A DNA stretch of 46,635 nucleotides from Planctomycetaceae bacterium (GTDB lineage Bacteria > Planctomycetota > Planctomycetia > Gemmatales > Gemmataceae): the NCBI GenBank assembly GCA_013823135.1, contig PNLP01000054.1, positions 1 to 46,635 on the forward strand, given 5' to 3'. The translations under genes and the position numbers were made by a program. Below, in pieces: positions 9,015 to 18,218 of this stretch. The number at the start of each line of letters is the position of its first letter. Positions within the stretch are counted from its first letter, which is position 1. Under the pieces are notes generated by a model. That model was not told the DNA's origin. It did not search any database and worked only from the letters and a program-made list of their open reading frames with translations.

Positions 9015-9769
9015 GAGGCGGCATCCTTTCTTCCCGTCCGCTCTTCGGCCAGTGCCTCGACGGTGGCGAGGAGGCGGGTGAGCAATTCCCGGCGATTGCT
9101 CATCCGTTCGTACTTGCCGCCGACCGGCCCGATGAAGGTCAGGCCCGTGATCGTGTTCGCGACTACCAGATCGGCGGCCGAATGCGTGCGTGAGCGTTCG
9201 GCGATCTCAAGCAGCTCATGCTCGTCAACGCCGACTTCGAGTTTGAACTTCACGAGGATGCCCGAGAAGTGCCAGCAGGGACGGATCAGGTCGATGAGCT
9301 TGGGGTTTTGAACCATGCGGAGCCACATTTCAGGCTCGTTACTTCTCACTTTGCCGGCACTGCGGTCAGCCATTCTTGGGGGCGTTCCATCGCGTCCTTC
9401 CCATGTTCGGGTTTCAGGGTGGAAGTGAGTGCCCGTGTCGGCCGCGAAGATGCCTTCAACTCGGTAGTCGCTCACGGCCGCAGAGTGAATCACGACATCG
9501 ACCTTGTCGTTCTCGATCGCCCGTCGCATCGCTTCGTGCAGGTCATCGAATGTGTGGTAGCGTTCCAACTTCCAGCGATCCGGAGGAAGAGCGGCTCTTA
9601 TCTCGGGCTTGATGACATCGGGATCGGATGCCAGGAGATGAACGTGGTGCCCTCGCTGATAGGCTTCCAGCGCGATGTTGGCTCCCGTGCGGCCCCGGAA
9701 GACGTTGCTGATGCAACGCACGCGGTCAATCGGTACCACCGTGTTTCCGCCCGTAACCAACACACGCAT
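9011..9769 (-). CDS. Phosphopantothenoylcysteine synthetase (CoaB-like), stand-alone
   Basis: The 252-aa product matches the CoaB half of CoaBC: RVLVTGGNTVVPIDRVRCIS, a nucleotide-binding GRTGANIALEAYQRGH, VVIHSAAVSDYRVEG (the CoaB dimer/active-site loop), VKFKLEVG (position of the catalytic Lys loop) and SAADLVVANT. CoaB ligates cysteine to 4'-phosphopantothenate through an acyl-nucleotide intermediate. The decarboxylase (CoaC) half is absent. The start at 9769 is supported by GGAG seven to eight bases upstream. It overlaps argC by four bases. A second, complete CoaBC may exist elsewhere in the genome, in which case this copy could act in another pathway. Confidence 0.8.
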   Translation of the reverse strand: MRVLVTGGNTVVPIDRVRCISNVFRGRTGANIALEAYQRGHHVHLLASDPDVIKPEIRAALPPDRWKLERYHTFDDLHEAMRRAIENDKVDVVIHSAAVSDYRVEGIFAADTGTHFHPETRTWEGRDGTPPRMADRSAGKVRSNEPEMWLRMVQNPKLIDLIRPCWHFSGILVKFKLEVGVDEHELLEIAERSRTHSAADLVVANTITGLTFIGPVGGKYERMSNRRELLTRLLATVEALAEERTGRKDAAS

Positions 9770-9826
9770 GATGCGATCTCCGGTCAGAGGCCGCCAAGGG
9801 TGCAATCGTCATCGTTCAGGACGAGT

Positions 9827-11362
9827 TCAATCGACCTTCTGCTTCTCCAGGAGGTTCAACCACGGGTCCTGCGGAGTCACTTTCTCCGCGTGCTTCTTCC
9901 ACCACTGAACGAGCGAGTCCAGTTGTTTCGCTTCATCCTCGGCAAGTGTCGGCGGTGGGACGGCTCCGGCTTGCGCCGAGTTGGACAGCAGCACCAGCAC
10001 CCGCTTCTGAAGGTTGCGGTGAGGCACCCCGGCCATGCCACCTCGCTCGATCTTTTGCTCCTTCGGCAGTTCTCTGAACACTTCCAAAGCACGTGCGACC
10101 TCGTCCTTGTGTCCACGCCGTGCCAACGTCAACGCCGCCCACACTCCGGGGTCTCCTTCCAGTGCGGTCAACTTCTTCAACAGTGTGGTCCCTGCATCGA
10201 CATCCTCATAACAGAGGTAGACCGCACCCGCGACCCGCACGAACGGGTCCTTCGCAACTGCGAGGGCCGCCAAGTGCTTCTTCCGGTCCACACCGCAGCG
10301 CCAGGCGAAGTAAGAACCCAACACGTAACCCCGGTCCGCGTCGCGCCAGTCCTTGTCCGGGTTCGTCCAGGCGACCAGATACGCCGCGACCGCCCCGGGG
10401 TCATGCCGCGTCAACACCTCGAATGCCTCGCCGAAGTTATCGGCCTTCTCACCCTCCGAGATCGCCGCGCGAAGCCTCGCGAGCTTTTCGCGACTCGGTG
10501 GTTCGTCCTTGGTGGGTGGGTCGGGTTTTCGGGGTGGGTCGGCGGCACCCTGGTGCCGCTTGACGCTCTCGACGAGTTCGGTGAGTTCGTCCTTCCCCCA
10601 CGGCGATTTGTCTGCCGTGAGTTTTTCCAGCCTCGCCAGAGTCACGGCCCTGCCGGCCTTCTGGAAGACGATGCCGACGCGAACGCCCCACTTCTTCGCG
10701 TCGTCCCCAGCGAGGCCAAGCAGCTCACTCACCAGCAAGTCGGCGCCGGTGATCTTCGCGAACTTGGCAAGGAGCGCTTTCGCCTTCTCCTCGTCAGGTT
10801 CGCCCCCAATCCACCGCTTGCCGAAGAGATCCTTCTCGATCACAGCCTTCATGAGAGCCGCCTCTTGCTCGGCCGGTTTGAGAGCGAGAAGTGCCTGGGC
10901 CTTCTTCCGGGTATCCTTGAACTCGGCACTCATCTCTACTTCGGGCGTAAGGAATCGCCGCCCCTGGAAAAGCGGCAGCCGGTAGTCCGCGGGAATGTCC
11001 CGCCACCAGAGCGGGACACCCGCACCGGAGGTCGTACTGACGACCCTCGATGGCGGCTCCTTGTACGCGGTGACGAAGTAGCGTTCGCCGCAGAGAGCGA
11101 TCGGGAACTGTGGCTCCCAGTAGTTGACCGCGGTGCGAATCATGACGCGGGTGCCAGCTTTCGGTCCCTTCCACGATTCGATCACCTTGTAACTGGCGAC
11201 GATTCCGCCTGCCTGGTCGCACTCAACGACGCCAACGAAGTCCGCGCCGAGGACGAGTTCCTCGAACAAGAGCGGATCGATGGTCGTCGCGGCGGCATAA
11301 CCCGGCCAGAGCAGCGACACGGCAACAACTCCGCACAACAACGCCCGAATCGATGTGGGCAT
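9827..11362 (-). CDS. Secreted hypothetical protein, helical-repeat rich
   Basis: The 511-aa product starts with a signal peptide (MPTSIRALLCGVVAVSLLWP, cleavage near YAAA-TT). The exported part has an N-terminal beta-rich region (about residues 30-130) followed by a mostly helical region that includes HEAT-like stretches (VARALEVFRELPKEQ, VAVAKDPFVRVAGAVYL). No enzyme motif is seen. The start at 11362 is chosen because GGAG lies eight bases upstream and it gives the signal peptide; the longer open frame upstream belongs to the overlapping WD-repeat relic. Function unknown. Confidence 0.75.
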   Translation of the reverse strand: MPTSIRALLCGVVAVSLLWPGYAAATTIDPLLFEELVLGADFVGVVECDQAGGIVASYKVIESWKGPKAGTRVMIRTAVNYWEPQFPIALCGERYFVTAYKEPPSRVVSTTSGAGVPLWWRDIPADYRLPLFQGRRFLTPEVEMSAEFKDTRKKAQALLALKPAEQEAALMKAVIEKDLFGKRWIGGEPDEEKAKALLAKFAKITGADLLVSELLGLAGDDAKKWGVRVGIVFQKAGRAVTLARLEKLTADKSPWGKDELTELVESVKRHQGAADPPRKPDPPTKDEPPSREKLARLRAAISEGEKADNFGEAFEVLTRHDPGAVAAYLVAWTNPDKDWRDADRGYVLGSYFAWRCGVDRKKHLAALAVAKDPFVRVAGAVYLCYEDVDAGTTLLKKLTALEGDPGVWAALTLARRGHKDEVARALEVFRELPKEQKIERGGMAGVPHRNLQKRVLVLLSNSAQAGAVPPPTLAEDEAKQLDSLVQWWKKHAEKVTPQDPWLNLLEKQKVD

Positions 11363-11396
11363 GCTCGACTCTCCTGCTGACAAAAAGGTTGCGGGT

Positions 11397-11506
11397 TCAT
11401 TCTTTCTTGGTCGGCACTTTAGCTGGCTTGAGATCGGTGACGTCCCAGAGGAACATAACCCCATCTTCGCCGCCAATGCGCAGTTTGTAAGGCAGTCCGA
11501 GGCAGA
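11397..11506 (-). pseudogene. C-terminal scrap of a WD-repeat protein
   Basis: In one minus-strand frame the sequence reads LPYKLRIGGEDGVMFLWDV, then TDLKPAKVPTKKE and a TGA at 11399-11397. EDGVMFLWDV is the end of a WD-repeat blade, and the Lys-rich tail looks like a natural C-terminus. The rest of the gene is missing: upstream lies the 3' end of the intact ankyrin gene. It is a second WD-repeat relic in this stretch. Confidence 0.5.
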
Positions 11507-12010
11507 TCAACTTCCTGCTTCAACTGACTTCGCCGCCTCTGTCTGCCCCTGCCGGCGTGCGGTGTCGGCCGGGCGTTCGCCGCGGTAGTTAGTCAGCGTG
11601 CGATCCGCTCCGTGCTCCAATAACACTCGGATCGCCTCGACATGGCCAGCGAACGCTGCGCTGTGAAGCGGAGCGTACCTCTGCGGATCGGTCTGGACGT
11701 TGACGCCAGCCCCCGCGTTCAGAAGAACCTCGCAGATGGCCGCGTGTCCTTTCATGGCAGCAGAATGGAGCGGGGTGAAGTTGTTGAGCCGTGCCGCTCG
11801 CGCGTCGGCCTGAACCGCCGGCGACAACAGGTAGTGGACGGCTTCGAGAACACTCGAAGCGGCTGCCCAGTGGAGAGCCGTCAATTCGTTCGGGTTGCCG
11901 TCCATCCGCACCGCAGGAGCGCCGTGCGTCGCGACGAGTCGAGCCAGCGCCGTCACGTCGCCACTCGTGGCGGCCTTCATCACCAGGTCTTCGAGATTTT
12001 CTGCCATCAT
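11507..12010 (-). CDS. Ankyrin-repeat protein
   Basis: The 167-aa protein is almost entirely ankyrin repeats: TALHWAAASSVLEAVHYLL, FTPLHSAAMKGHAAICEVLL, YAPLHSAAFAGHVEAIRVLL and a terminal RGERPADTARRQG. Each has the TPLHxAAxxGH core. It is a small protein-binding solenoid, probably cytosolic since no signal peptide is present. Two adjacent ATG codons open the frame; the outer one is used. The PQQ-propeller gene upstream ends 21 bases before this start, so the two may be co-transcribed. Partner unknown. Confidence 0.85.
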   Translation of the reverse strand: MMAENLEDLVMKAATSGDVTALARLVATHGAPAVRMDGNPNELTALHWAAASSVLEAVHYLLSPAVQADARAARLNNFTPLHSAAMKGHAAICEVLLNAGAGVNVQTDPQRYAPLHSAAFAGHVEAIRVLLEHGADRTLTNYRGERPADTARRQGQTEAAKSVEAGS

Positions 12011-12031
12011 GTCGCCCTCTCGGGATTCACA

Positions 12032-13906
12032 TCAACTCGCCATACGGGCTTTCCAGCCGGGAACGAACGCTGAGACCCAGAAATAAACCGCGAAGCCGAG
12101 CACCTCAAGAAACCAGCGAATCCTCTGATTCCCAACCCGGTTCGCAATAACCGCAATTGGCGTGGCTGGCACGAAGCCGCCGAGAAAGCCCCAGGCCATC
12201 GCATAGCCAACAGCCATGCAGAGGAGGTAGTAGGCGTAGCAAAGGGCGATGAACAGCAGGAGTGCGACCCTGGCGAAGACCTGGTGCCGCCAGCCGGAGG
12301 CCGTGCGGTCCATGCCCAGTGCAATCATCCCACGGAAGGCGATGTAGAGGCTGACGGGCCAGGTGAGTACGAACGTATCACACCAGGCACCGATCGCGGT
12401 CGTGCCGACTGCTCCGAGGACGAACGCGAGCAGCGAGAAGACCGCCATGCCGTACCGCCGGAGTCGCCAGCGGCACGCGAAGCCAACCCCACCGGCGATC
12501 GCGAGTATGCCCACGCTCACCGCGAACCAGTTTGCAACCTCTCGCGTACTCGGTTCGTCGTTCGGAAAGTCCGGCTCCTTCGGCACGAGCCGCGTCCAAT
12601 CGAAGCCACTCTCGGCACCGGTCAGTGTCACCGGCTCGCGCGTCGGATCGAGTTCGGTCGGCGACCCGAGGTAGACGCAGACGGCCCGCTTCTGATCGCG
12701 CACAATCAGCCGCTTGTTTGCGAGCGCCGGTGGTGCCCAGCACATCCCGCCACCGCTTAGAATCTGAACGCGGGCCAGTTCCTCGTAACGCTCCGTCGAG
12801 GGCTTCGCCAGCACGAGCGACCCGGTTTCGGTCCAGACGATCAGCTTACCATCGGCGTGCATCACGCAGGCTTGACCGAGTTCCTCCGTCTCCCAGTGCA
12901 GCTTCCCCGTGGTGAAGTCGAGGCACTTGAAGCTCCCCCGCGACGGCCGGTGCACGCTCGCCTGGAGTTGCTGAATGTCGAAGCCGTACACGGCCCCGTC
13001 GTGCAGCAGGCTGGAACAGACGTCGTTCGAGAGTTGCTTCCCGCCCCAGAGCGACCTCGCGGTGATGCCTTTCGCGTCCGTGGTGAAGCGAAACAGTTGC
13101 GAACCGACGCGGAACGGCGAGGCAGTCAGCAAGTGCCGTCCATCGAAGAGCGGCCACGCGGAATGTTCGTCGTAGTTCATAGAGAACCGCTCACGCCAGA
13201 GCCGTTCGCCGGTGCCGGCATCGAAGAACGCAAGGCTGTTCTGGAAGAAGCCGACAATGCACCGCCGACCGTCGAGGGTGATGGGATACGCGGGGCAGTA
13301 ACTGGCATGGTCGTCGCCACTGGCCCAGAGCGTGTGGCCGTCTTCGACGCTGAGTGCCACCATCGCGGCGTTCGTACCACCGACGGGAAGAATCACGCGC
13401 CCGTCTTCAACGGTTGGCGTCGAGGCGTAACCGAACTCGGTGCCGCGACTTCCGCCGAACCGTTCGCGGACGTTCATCGTCCACTGGGAGCGGCCGTTCG
13501 CGGCGTTCACGCAGCCGACGATTCCGGTCGGCGTTGCGTAAAAGACCTTGCAGCCGCTCCAGGTAGGGCTGGCGTACGGTCCCGGGTACATCCCGCGTGG
13601 CTGCCACGGCCAGTCGATGCGTTCCTTCCAGAGTTCCTCGCCGGTCTCCGCATCGAGCGCGATCAGGAACATGCCCGCGCTCGTCTGATAGAGGGTGAAC
13701 GCCCTTCCCTCGGCGACAACGAACGCGGAGTAGCCCGCACCGAGTTCACGGGTCCAGAGGACCGGTGGTCCGGCCGTGGGCCAACTCGAAACGATGCCTG
13801 TCTCGCTGGAATGGGCATCGTACCCGGACCCTCGCAGGTGCGGCCAATCCGCCGCTGAGGTAGACGGGCAAGCGATGAGAACAATGGTGACGGCGAGCCG
13901 TTGCAA
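12032..13906 (-). CDS. PQQ-like beta-propeller protein with C-terminal membrane domain
   Basis: The 624-aa product has a signal peptide (MQRLAVTIVLIACPSTSAAD) and about 400 residues of PQQ/quinoprotein-like blades, with ADWPHLRGSGYD at the start and repeated DAETGEELWKERI, DAGTGERLWRERF and DFTTGKLHWETEE units. After about residue 455 it switches to hydrophobic segments, probably five helices, ending VPGWKARMAS. Planctomycetes have many propeller proteins of this kind; most are not proven to bind PQQ. The fused membrane part suggests an exported propeller anchored in the membrane. No catalytic residue for quinoprotein dehydrogenases is evident. Confidence 0.85.
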   Translation of the reverse strand: MQRLAVTIVLIACPSTSAADWPHLRGSGYDAHSSETGIVSSWPTAGPPVLWTRELGAGYSAFVVAEGRAFTLYQTSAGMFLIALDAETGEELWKERIDWPWQPRGMYPGPYASPTWSGCKVFYATPTGIVGCVNAANGRSQWTMNVRERFGGSRGTEFGYASTPTVEDGRVILPVGGTNAAMVALSVEDGHTLWASGDDHASYCPAYPITLDGRRCIVGFFQNSLAFFDAGTGERLWRERFSMNYDEHSAWPLFDGRHLLTASPFRVGSQLFRFTTDAKGITARSLWGGKQLSNDVCSSLLHDGAVYGFDIQQLQASVHRPSRGSFKCLDFTTGKLHWETEELGQACVMHADGKLIVWTETGSLVLAKPSTERYEELARVQILSGGGMCWAPPALANKRLIVRDQKRAVCVYLGSPTELDPTREPVTLTGAESGFDWTRLVPKEPDFPNDEPSTREVANWFAVSVGILAIAGGVGFACRWRLRRYGMAVFSLLAFVLGAVGTTAIGAWCDTFVLTWPVSLYIAFRGMIALGMDRTASGWRHQVFARVALLLFIALCYAYYLLCMAVGYAMAWGFLGGFVPATPIAVIANRVGNQRIRWFLEVLGFAVYFWVSAFVPGWKARMAS

Positions 13907-14063
13907 ACGAACCTCGGCGGTTCATGACATCGCTGCGTGGACGAGGTGCAAACTCACGAGCGAAGGCGGTCGCGGAAACGAAGTCAGTGTTGCCGCGTGT
14001 GTTGCACCGGCACAACGGACGACAGAACACAGACGACGGTCACGCAGGATTCGTTCACGGTAT

Positions 14064-15035
14064 TCACGAAACGGGTGAGGTGCCAAGGTCTTCCAGTAAG
14101 TGCGAAACGGTTGCGGCAATGAGCCGGTAACTCTCCCGAGTGTATCCGCCACTAGGGAGCATCATAACGGGGATGCCTCGGGTCCGAAACTGGTCGAAGA
14201 CGAAGAGATCACGTTCCAGGATCTCGGGTGCCGAGAGTGCCAGGCGACCGAGCGGGTCGCCGCTGAAGACGTCTGTTCCCGCGTTGTAGATGCCGAGACC
14301 AACGCCCTGCGAGCGGGTCAGCGAGTCGAGAAAACCCGGCAGGGAGTTTCGGAGAATCCGAAGGTATTCGACACCACGACATTCACGGGGCAACGGCAAG
14401 TTGCAGTCGATCCGCTGCTTGGCTTCGGGTTCGAATGGGTAGATCACCGAGTTGTACATGTCGAAGATGAACACGTCCTTGTCGTTCATGAATTGGTGGC
14501 AGACGCCGTTGCCTTGATGGGCGTCGAGGTCGATGTACGCCACTCGCTGACCTTCGCGAAGCATGCCCTCGGCACGAAGCGAGCGAACGGCGAGCGCGAT
14601 ATCCGAGAACAGACAAAAACCCTCGCCACGGTCGGGTTTCGCGTGGTGGTAGCCACCGGACAGGTTAACGGCGACTCCTCCGCTCATGGCAGCCTTTGCG
14701 GTGATGGTAGTGCCGCGGGTGGCCCAGCGGATCGGCTTCACAACCTTCCATCGCAGCGACCAGCCAGGGGCATACCGCATTGGCGGAACTTCCAATGCAG
14801 TGGCCAGGGCTTTCGGATGCCGGATCTTCGCGAGGTACTCCGCTGAATGGACCAGAAGCAGTTCTTCGTCCGTGACGGCTCGATCCACCGGGACGTGATG
14901 TTGCCACAACCGCGGACCGATAAGCCGCAGCAGTTCTTCCCATGCCCGGCCGTATTTCCGGGAATCAAACGGGTGCAATCGCTCGACACCGAAGAAGCGG
15001 ATGTCGTAGCGGGGACTGTAGACAACGGATATCAC
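14064..15035 (-). CDS. Histone deacetylase/AcuC-family deacetylase
   Basis: The 323-aa protein shows the arginase-fold deacetylase motifs: the His pair in GGYHHA (H130/H131), IDLDAHQGNG with zinc ligands D171 and H173, and YNAGTDVFSGDP with the third ligand, plus LPSGGY near the end. Length and motifs fit the class IV/HDAC11-like bacterial group. It probably removes acyl groups from lysine or small amines; the substrate cannot be read from sequence. The GTG start has AAGGGA upstream. It is divergent from the lipoprotein gene at 15124, with an 88-base shared intergenic region. Confidence 0.9.
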   Translation of the reverse strand: MISVVYSPRYDIRFFGVERLHPFDSRKYGRAWEELLRLIGPRLWQHHVPVDRAVTDEELLLVHSAEYLAKIRHPKALATALEVPPMRYAPGWSLRWKVVKPIRWATRGTTITAKAAMSGGVAVNLSGGYHHAKPDRGEGFCLFSDIALAVRSLRAEGMLREGQRVAYIDLDAHQGNGVCHQFMNDKDVFIFDMYNSVIYPFEPEAKQRIDCNLPLPRECRGVEYLRILRNSLPGFLDSLTRSQGVGLGIYNAGTDVFSGDPLGRLALSAPEILERDLFVFDQFRTRGIPVMMLPSGGYTRESYRLIAATVSHLLEDLGTSPVS

Positions 15036-15123
15036 GGAGTGTTCCCTTCTCCATTCTTCCCTTGAGTGTACTCTCGGACGGGTTAAGTTGAGACAAGCAA
15101 GCGCCGGTCAAGAGGTAACAGCC

Positions 15124-16044
15124 ATGCGAGACGAGAAGTCAGCTTTTCGGGTAATGCTCCTGGCTGGGCTGACCGGGGCGTTGCTCCTCAGCGGATGCAG
15201 TCGCTCCCAGCCGCCTGCGCCGGCTCCGCCCGAGCCAGCAGAATCGAAACCGGAGCTGTCCTTGGCGAATTTCGTTGGCGAGGATCTTCGGACCCTGAAC
15301 AAGGAGCGCAAGGACGAACTCCATTCGCTCCTCGCAAGAACCTTGCCCCAGGAAGAACTCGCGGATCATCCCTTCAATGCGCAACCCTGGGCCGTGTGGC
15401 GATCCACCGCGGCGCCGGAACAGAACGGCTTCATCTTGTTCCGAGGGCAACACCTGTTCGTGATCCCCGGAAACTCCAGTGCAACGGTGCATTTCTTTGA
15501 CCGCTCGGGCAAGCTCCTCAACACAGTTGCGTTTGCGACCGGCTGGCGCATCAACATCGAATCGGCAACGATGCGAACCGACGAGGCACTCAGGGGGCAA
15601 CTCATCGAGGTGCGTTCCGGGCCAGCGATCAACGGCGGAGATGTGTGCCGCCAAATGTACGGAGTCACCGGCAATCGCCTCGCACTGCTGTGGCTTGAGG
15701 ATTCGACCGGCACCTTGGTCCCGAACACGTATTTCGCGACCAATCTCACGATCGGGCCGCTGCCACCCAATCGCACTGCTGCGGAGTGGGAACAAGCGCT
15801 CGCCTCAACGCAGCCGATGCTCGTTCTGGAGGCGCTCACCTGGCTTGGAGGGTATCATCTTCGGGATGTGAATGAGGGACTGGGAGGTGCCGCATCCGAG
15901 GATCTCGAAACGGCCAAGTTGGTGGCGGAGTTTCGCCAGCGTCCGAGCGTTCGGAAGCGCATCGCCGAACTCGTTCAATCCAAGGAACAGCGAACCCAAC
16001 GCGCGGCGAAGTTGGCAATCGCGTCATTTGAACCGCGTCGGTGA
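15124..16044 (+). CDS. Lipoprotein of unknown function
   Basis: The 306-aa product has a lipoprotein signal: VMLLAGLTGALLLSGC, with the lipobox LSGC at about residues 22-25, followed by a Pro-rich linker. The mature part is mixed alpha/beta and includes FILFRGQHLFVIPGNSSA, resembling a secreted interaction domain. No family recognised. The ATG at 15124 is preferred since it puts the lipobox at a normal distance; the frame is open to 15088. The next gene starts 33 bases downstream, so the two probably form an operon. Confidence 0.75.
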   Translation: MRDEKSAFRVMLLAGLTGALLLSGCSRSQPPAPAPPEPAESKPELSLANFVGEDLRTLNKERKDELHSLLARTLPQEELADHPFNAQPWAVWRSTAAPEQNGFILFRGQHLFVIPGNSSATVHFFDRSGKLLNTVAFATGWRINIESATMRTDEALRGQLIEVRSGPAINGGDVCRQMYGVTGNRLALLWLEDSTGTLVPNTYFATNLTIGPLPPNRTAAEWEQALASTQPMLVLEALTWLGGYHLRDVNEGLGGAASEDLETAKLVAEFRQRPSVRKRIAELVQSKEQRTQRAAKLAIASFEPRR

Positions 16045-16077
16045 CTCACACGGCGAAGCACCTTCGGAGAACGAGCC

Positions 16078-17271
16078 ATGACGATGCAAGCGGACAACTA
16101 CGCGGCGCAGCGGACACGAAACGGCTGGAAGATGGCGAGGGTTCCAGAAGGCGGCAGTTACCGGATTCACCTGCTCGACGAACGCGGGGAAACATTGCGT
16201 TCCCTCGATCTCAAATCGTGCCTCCCCGATTTCGAACGGTTCGCCCACTGGACCACAGCCGGGATGTCTTGGTCTCAGCAAATGCTCGGGTACTTCACCG
16301 CGAAGCAGCGACACTTCGTCGTGCGGTCGTGGTGGGGCGAGCGACTCGTGGTCGCGATCGATCAACTCCGACAGATCGACCCGAGCGAGTTGGCCGACGA
16401 GTTGCACAAGACCGAATGCGACATCGTGTTGCAGGGCTTGCATCAACTCGTCGCTGACACCGAACACGGTGAACAACCGGAATACGTGAGACCACCCACC
16501 GAGACCGTCTGTTGCACAGTTGGAACGCTCACGCACTTCCCGGGCTTGCTCGGTCTGCGTGACGCAATCCCCCTGCTGCAAGTGTTGGAAGGGCGGTTGG
16601 GGCGAGCGGGAGAATGTTGGAGTTCGTTCAAGTACTACATGTATCCGTGGCGGCATCTCGCCCAGATCTCGCTGCGGCGGTTGGGTGAGAAGCCACAGGG
16701 CTATCCGGTGCTCAGGTTCACCGAGTCCGAGAAGCGGGTTCCACTGCGGAGCCCTCAGCCGGAACCAATCGACGGACAGACTCGCCACGCAAACCTTTGC
16801 CGAATCAGAAAGGGCACGCCGCTCGCCGAGGTCTATCAGTTGGTCGGTGCGCCGGACGAACTCGGACGCAGCGTCAAGCACGACTTCTGGCGATACGACG
16901 TCGATGTGGAGCAACCGTACACGTTGCTGCTTTCGCTGGGGGATGACGACACGATCACGCGAATCGTGCGATACTTGCCGCCCTTCTGGGCTGGTCCCGA
17001 AGTCTTCCCGTCCCGCACACATTCGCTGCTCGACTCGGACGGCACAACTGTGGGTGCGTTCATCAGTGAACTGGAGGACGGCACATTTGTCGGCACGCGC
17101 ATCGAAGTGAACGTCCTTCAGGACTTGATCGCTTCCGGGCGCGACCCTGTGGTCCCGCTCGCCCGTGAGGTCCTCGACGGCAAACACGATGCCCTCGTGC
17201 CGCTTGCCGACGCATTGCAGGAAGCCGACGACCCTCGCGCAGAACTGGTTCGTGGTTGGCTCAAAACGTAA
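16078..17271 (+). CDS. Hypothetical protein downstream of a lipoprotein gene
   Basis: The 397-aa product has no signal peptide and no known domain. GGAGA lies seven bases before the ATG. The middle (about residues 240-300) contains CRIRKGTPLAEVYQLVGAPD followed by FWRYDVDV, resembling the SmpA/OmlA-like small-protein fold in which a short helix precedes a three-stranded sheet; this is only a resemblance. The C-terminus contains a TIGR02996-like phrase (ADDPRAELVRGWLKT). It follows the lipoprotein gene closely and is probably co-transcribed with it. Confidence 0.65.
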   Translation: MTMQADNYAAQRTRNGWKMARVPEGGSYRIHLLDERGETLRSLDLKSCLPDFERFAHWTTAGMSWSQQMLGYFTAKQRHFVVRSWWGERLVVAIDQLRQIDPSELADELHKTECDIVLQGLHQLVADTEHGEQPEYVRPPTETVCCTVGTLTHFPGLLGLRDAIPLLQVLEGRLGRAGECWSSFKYYMYPWRHLAQISLRRLGEKPQGYPVLRFTESEKRVPLRSPQPEPIDGQTRHANLCRIRKGTPLAEVYQLVGAPDELGRSVKHDFWRYDVDVEQPYTLLLSLGDDDTITRIVRYLPPFWAGPEVFPSRTHSLLDSDGTTVGAFISELEDGTFVGTRIEVNVLQDLIASGRDPVVPLAREVLDGKHDALVPLADALQEADDPRAELVRGWLKT

Positions 17272-17294
17272 GCCACAACGCGCCGACGTTTGCG

Positions 17295-18077
17295 TTACTT
17301 CTTCGCCTGTTCGCGGAAGAACTTCACGATCAGAGCTGGTGTTGCCTCGGGATATTTGTGCCCTTCATCGTGGAGGAATACCACGACCGGCGTGCCGTTC
17401 TTTGATGAGTACCGCAGGCAACCTTTCTCCCAGTCTTCGCCTTTGTCGTCGCAGCCGTTGAGTTTCTTGACGCGGTCCAGCGTGCGGCTTTGCATCGCGA
17501 ACGTGACGAGCGGGTCTTATTCGCTGGCCGCGTGGAACAGTGGCTTGGGCTTGGCATCCGTGAAATACAAGCCGGCGGCCGCAGCAACAGGAGCAAACGC
17601 CGCGAAGGTGTCGCCGCGTTTCGCCCACAGAAGGTAAGTGAAAGCACCGCCGTTGGAATGGCCGGTCGAGTAGATGCGGTTCTCGTCGACGGGGAAGTCT
17701 TTTTTCATCGACGCCAGCACCTCATCGAAGCATTTGAGGTCGCGGTCCTTCTGATCGCCGTCGCCGGATTGCCAGCCGGTTTTCTTCCCCTCGGGATCGG
17801 TGAGTTTGCCGGGCGTGTTCAATCCCTGCATGTAAACCACGATTGCCTCGGGCCACGTCTCGTGAAAGTGATGCGTTTTAGCGGCGTGCTTGGCCGTGCC
17901 GCCATGACCGTGGAAGTCGAACACGAGCGGCACCTTCCCCTCGGTCTTCTTCGTTGGCGCATAGACGAGCGCCTCGCGTTTCACTCCGTCCACTTCCCAG
18001 GTGCGTGACGTCGAGTCCTGAGCCGGTGCAAGCAAGAGGGTCGCGGTCAGGAATGCGAGCATGAGCAGCGTCTCCAA
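17295..18077 (-). pseudogene. Secreted polyhydroxybutyrate depolymerase/LpqC-type esterase with in-frame stop
   Basis: The minus strand encodes a signal peptide (LLMLAFLTATLLLAPAQ) and an alpha/beta-hydrolase of the PHB-depolymerase/feruloyl-esterase type: VPLVFDFHGHGGTAK (oxyanion region), RIYSTGHSNGGAFTYLL (nucleophile Ser in GHSNG), then LFHAASE followed by TAA (17519-17517). The same frame continues DPLVTFAMQ (catalytic Asp loop) and VVVFLHDEGHKYPEAT (catalytic His region). One base change, probably an AAA/AAG lysine to TAA, separates the two halves; all catalytic elements are otherwise present. It is either a recent pseudogene or a base error. Confidence 0.85.
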
Positions 18078-18218
18078 CCTGGGAACGATAACCCTTCAAC
18101 CCCGCCGGCACACGAAAGTTACGCCACCGAACGCATCTCCCTGTCCGCCGTGGAGCCAACTGAAGACAGTGGAACCCGAAACCACGCCTCATTCCGCGTT
18201 GCGGCGATTGGTCGTGGG

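Noticed and set aside
9218..11380. Plus-strand frame of 720 codons
   Set aside because: It runs antisense through the CoaB-like gene and the secreted protein gene, has an Arg/His/Pro-rich shadow composition and no recognisable domain; the minus strand has clear families and ribosome sites.
12857..13858. Plus-strand frame of 333 codons
   Set aside because: Antisense to the PQQ-like propeller, whose repeated blades are unmistakable.
16024..17187. Minus-strand frame of 387 codons
   Set aside because: Shadow of the gene at 16078, which has a ribosome site and follows the lipoprotein gene.
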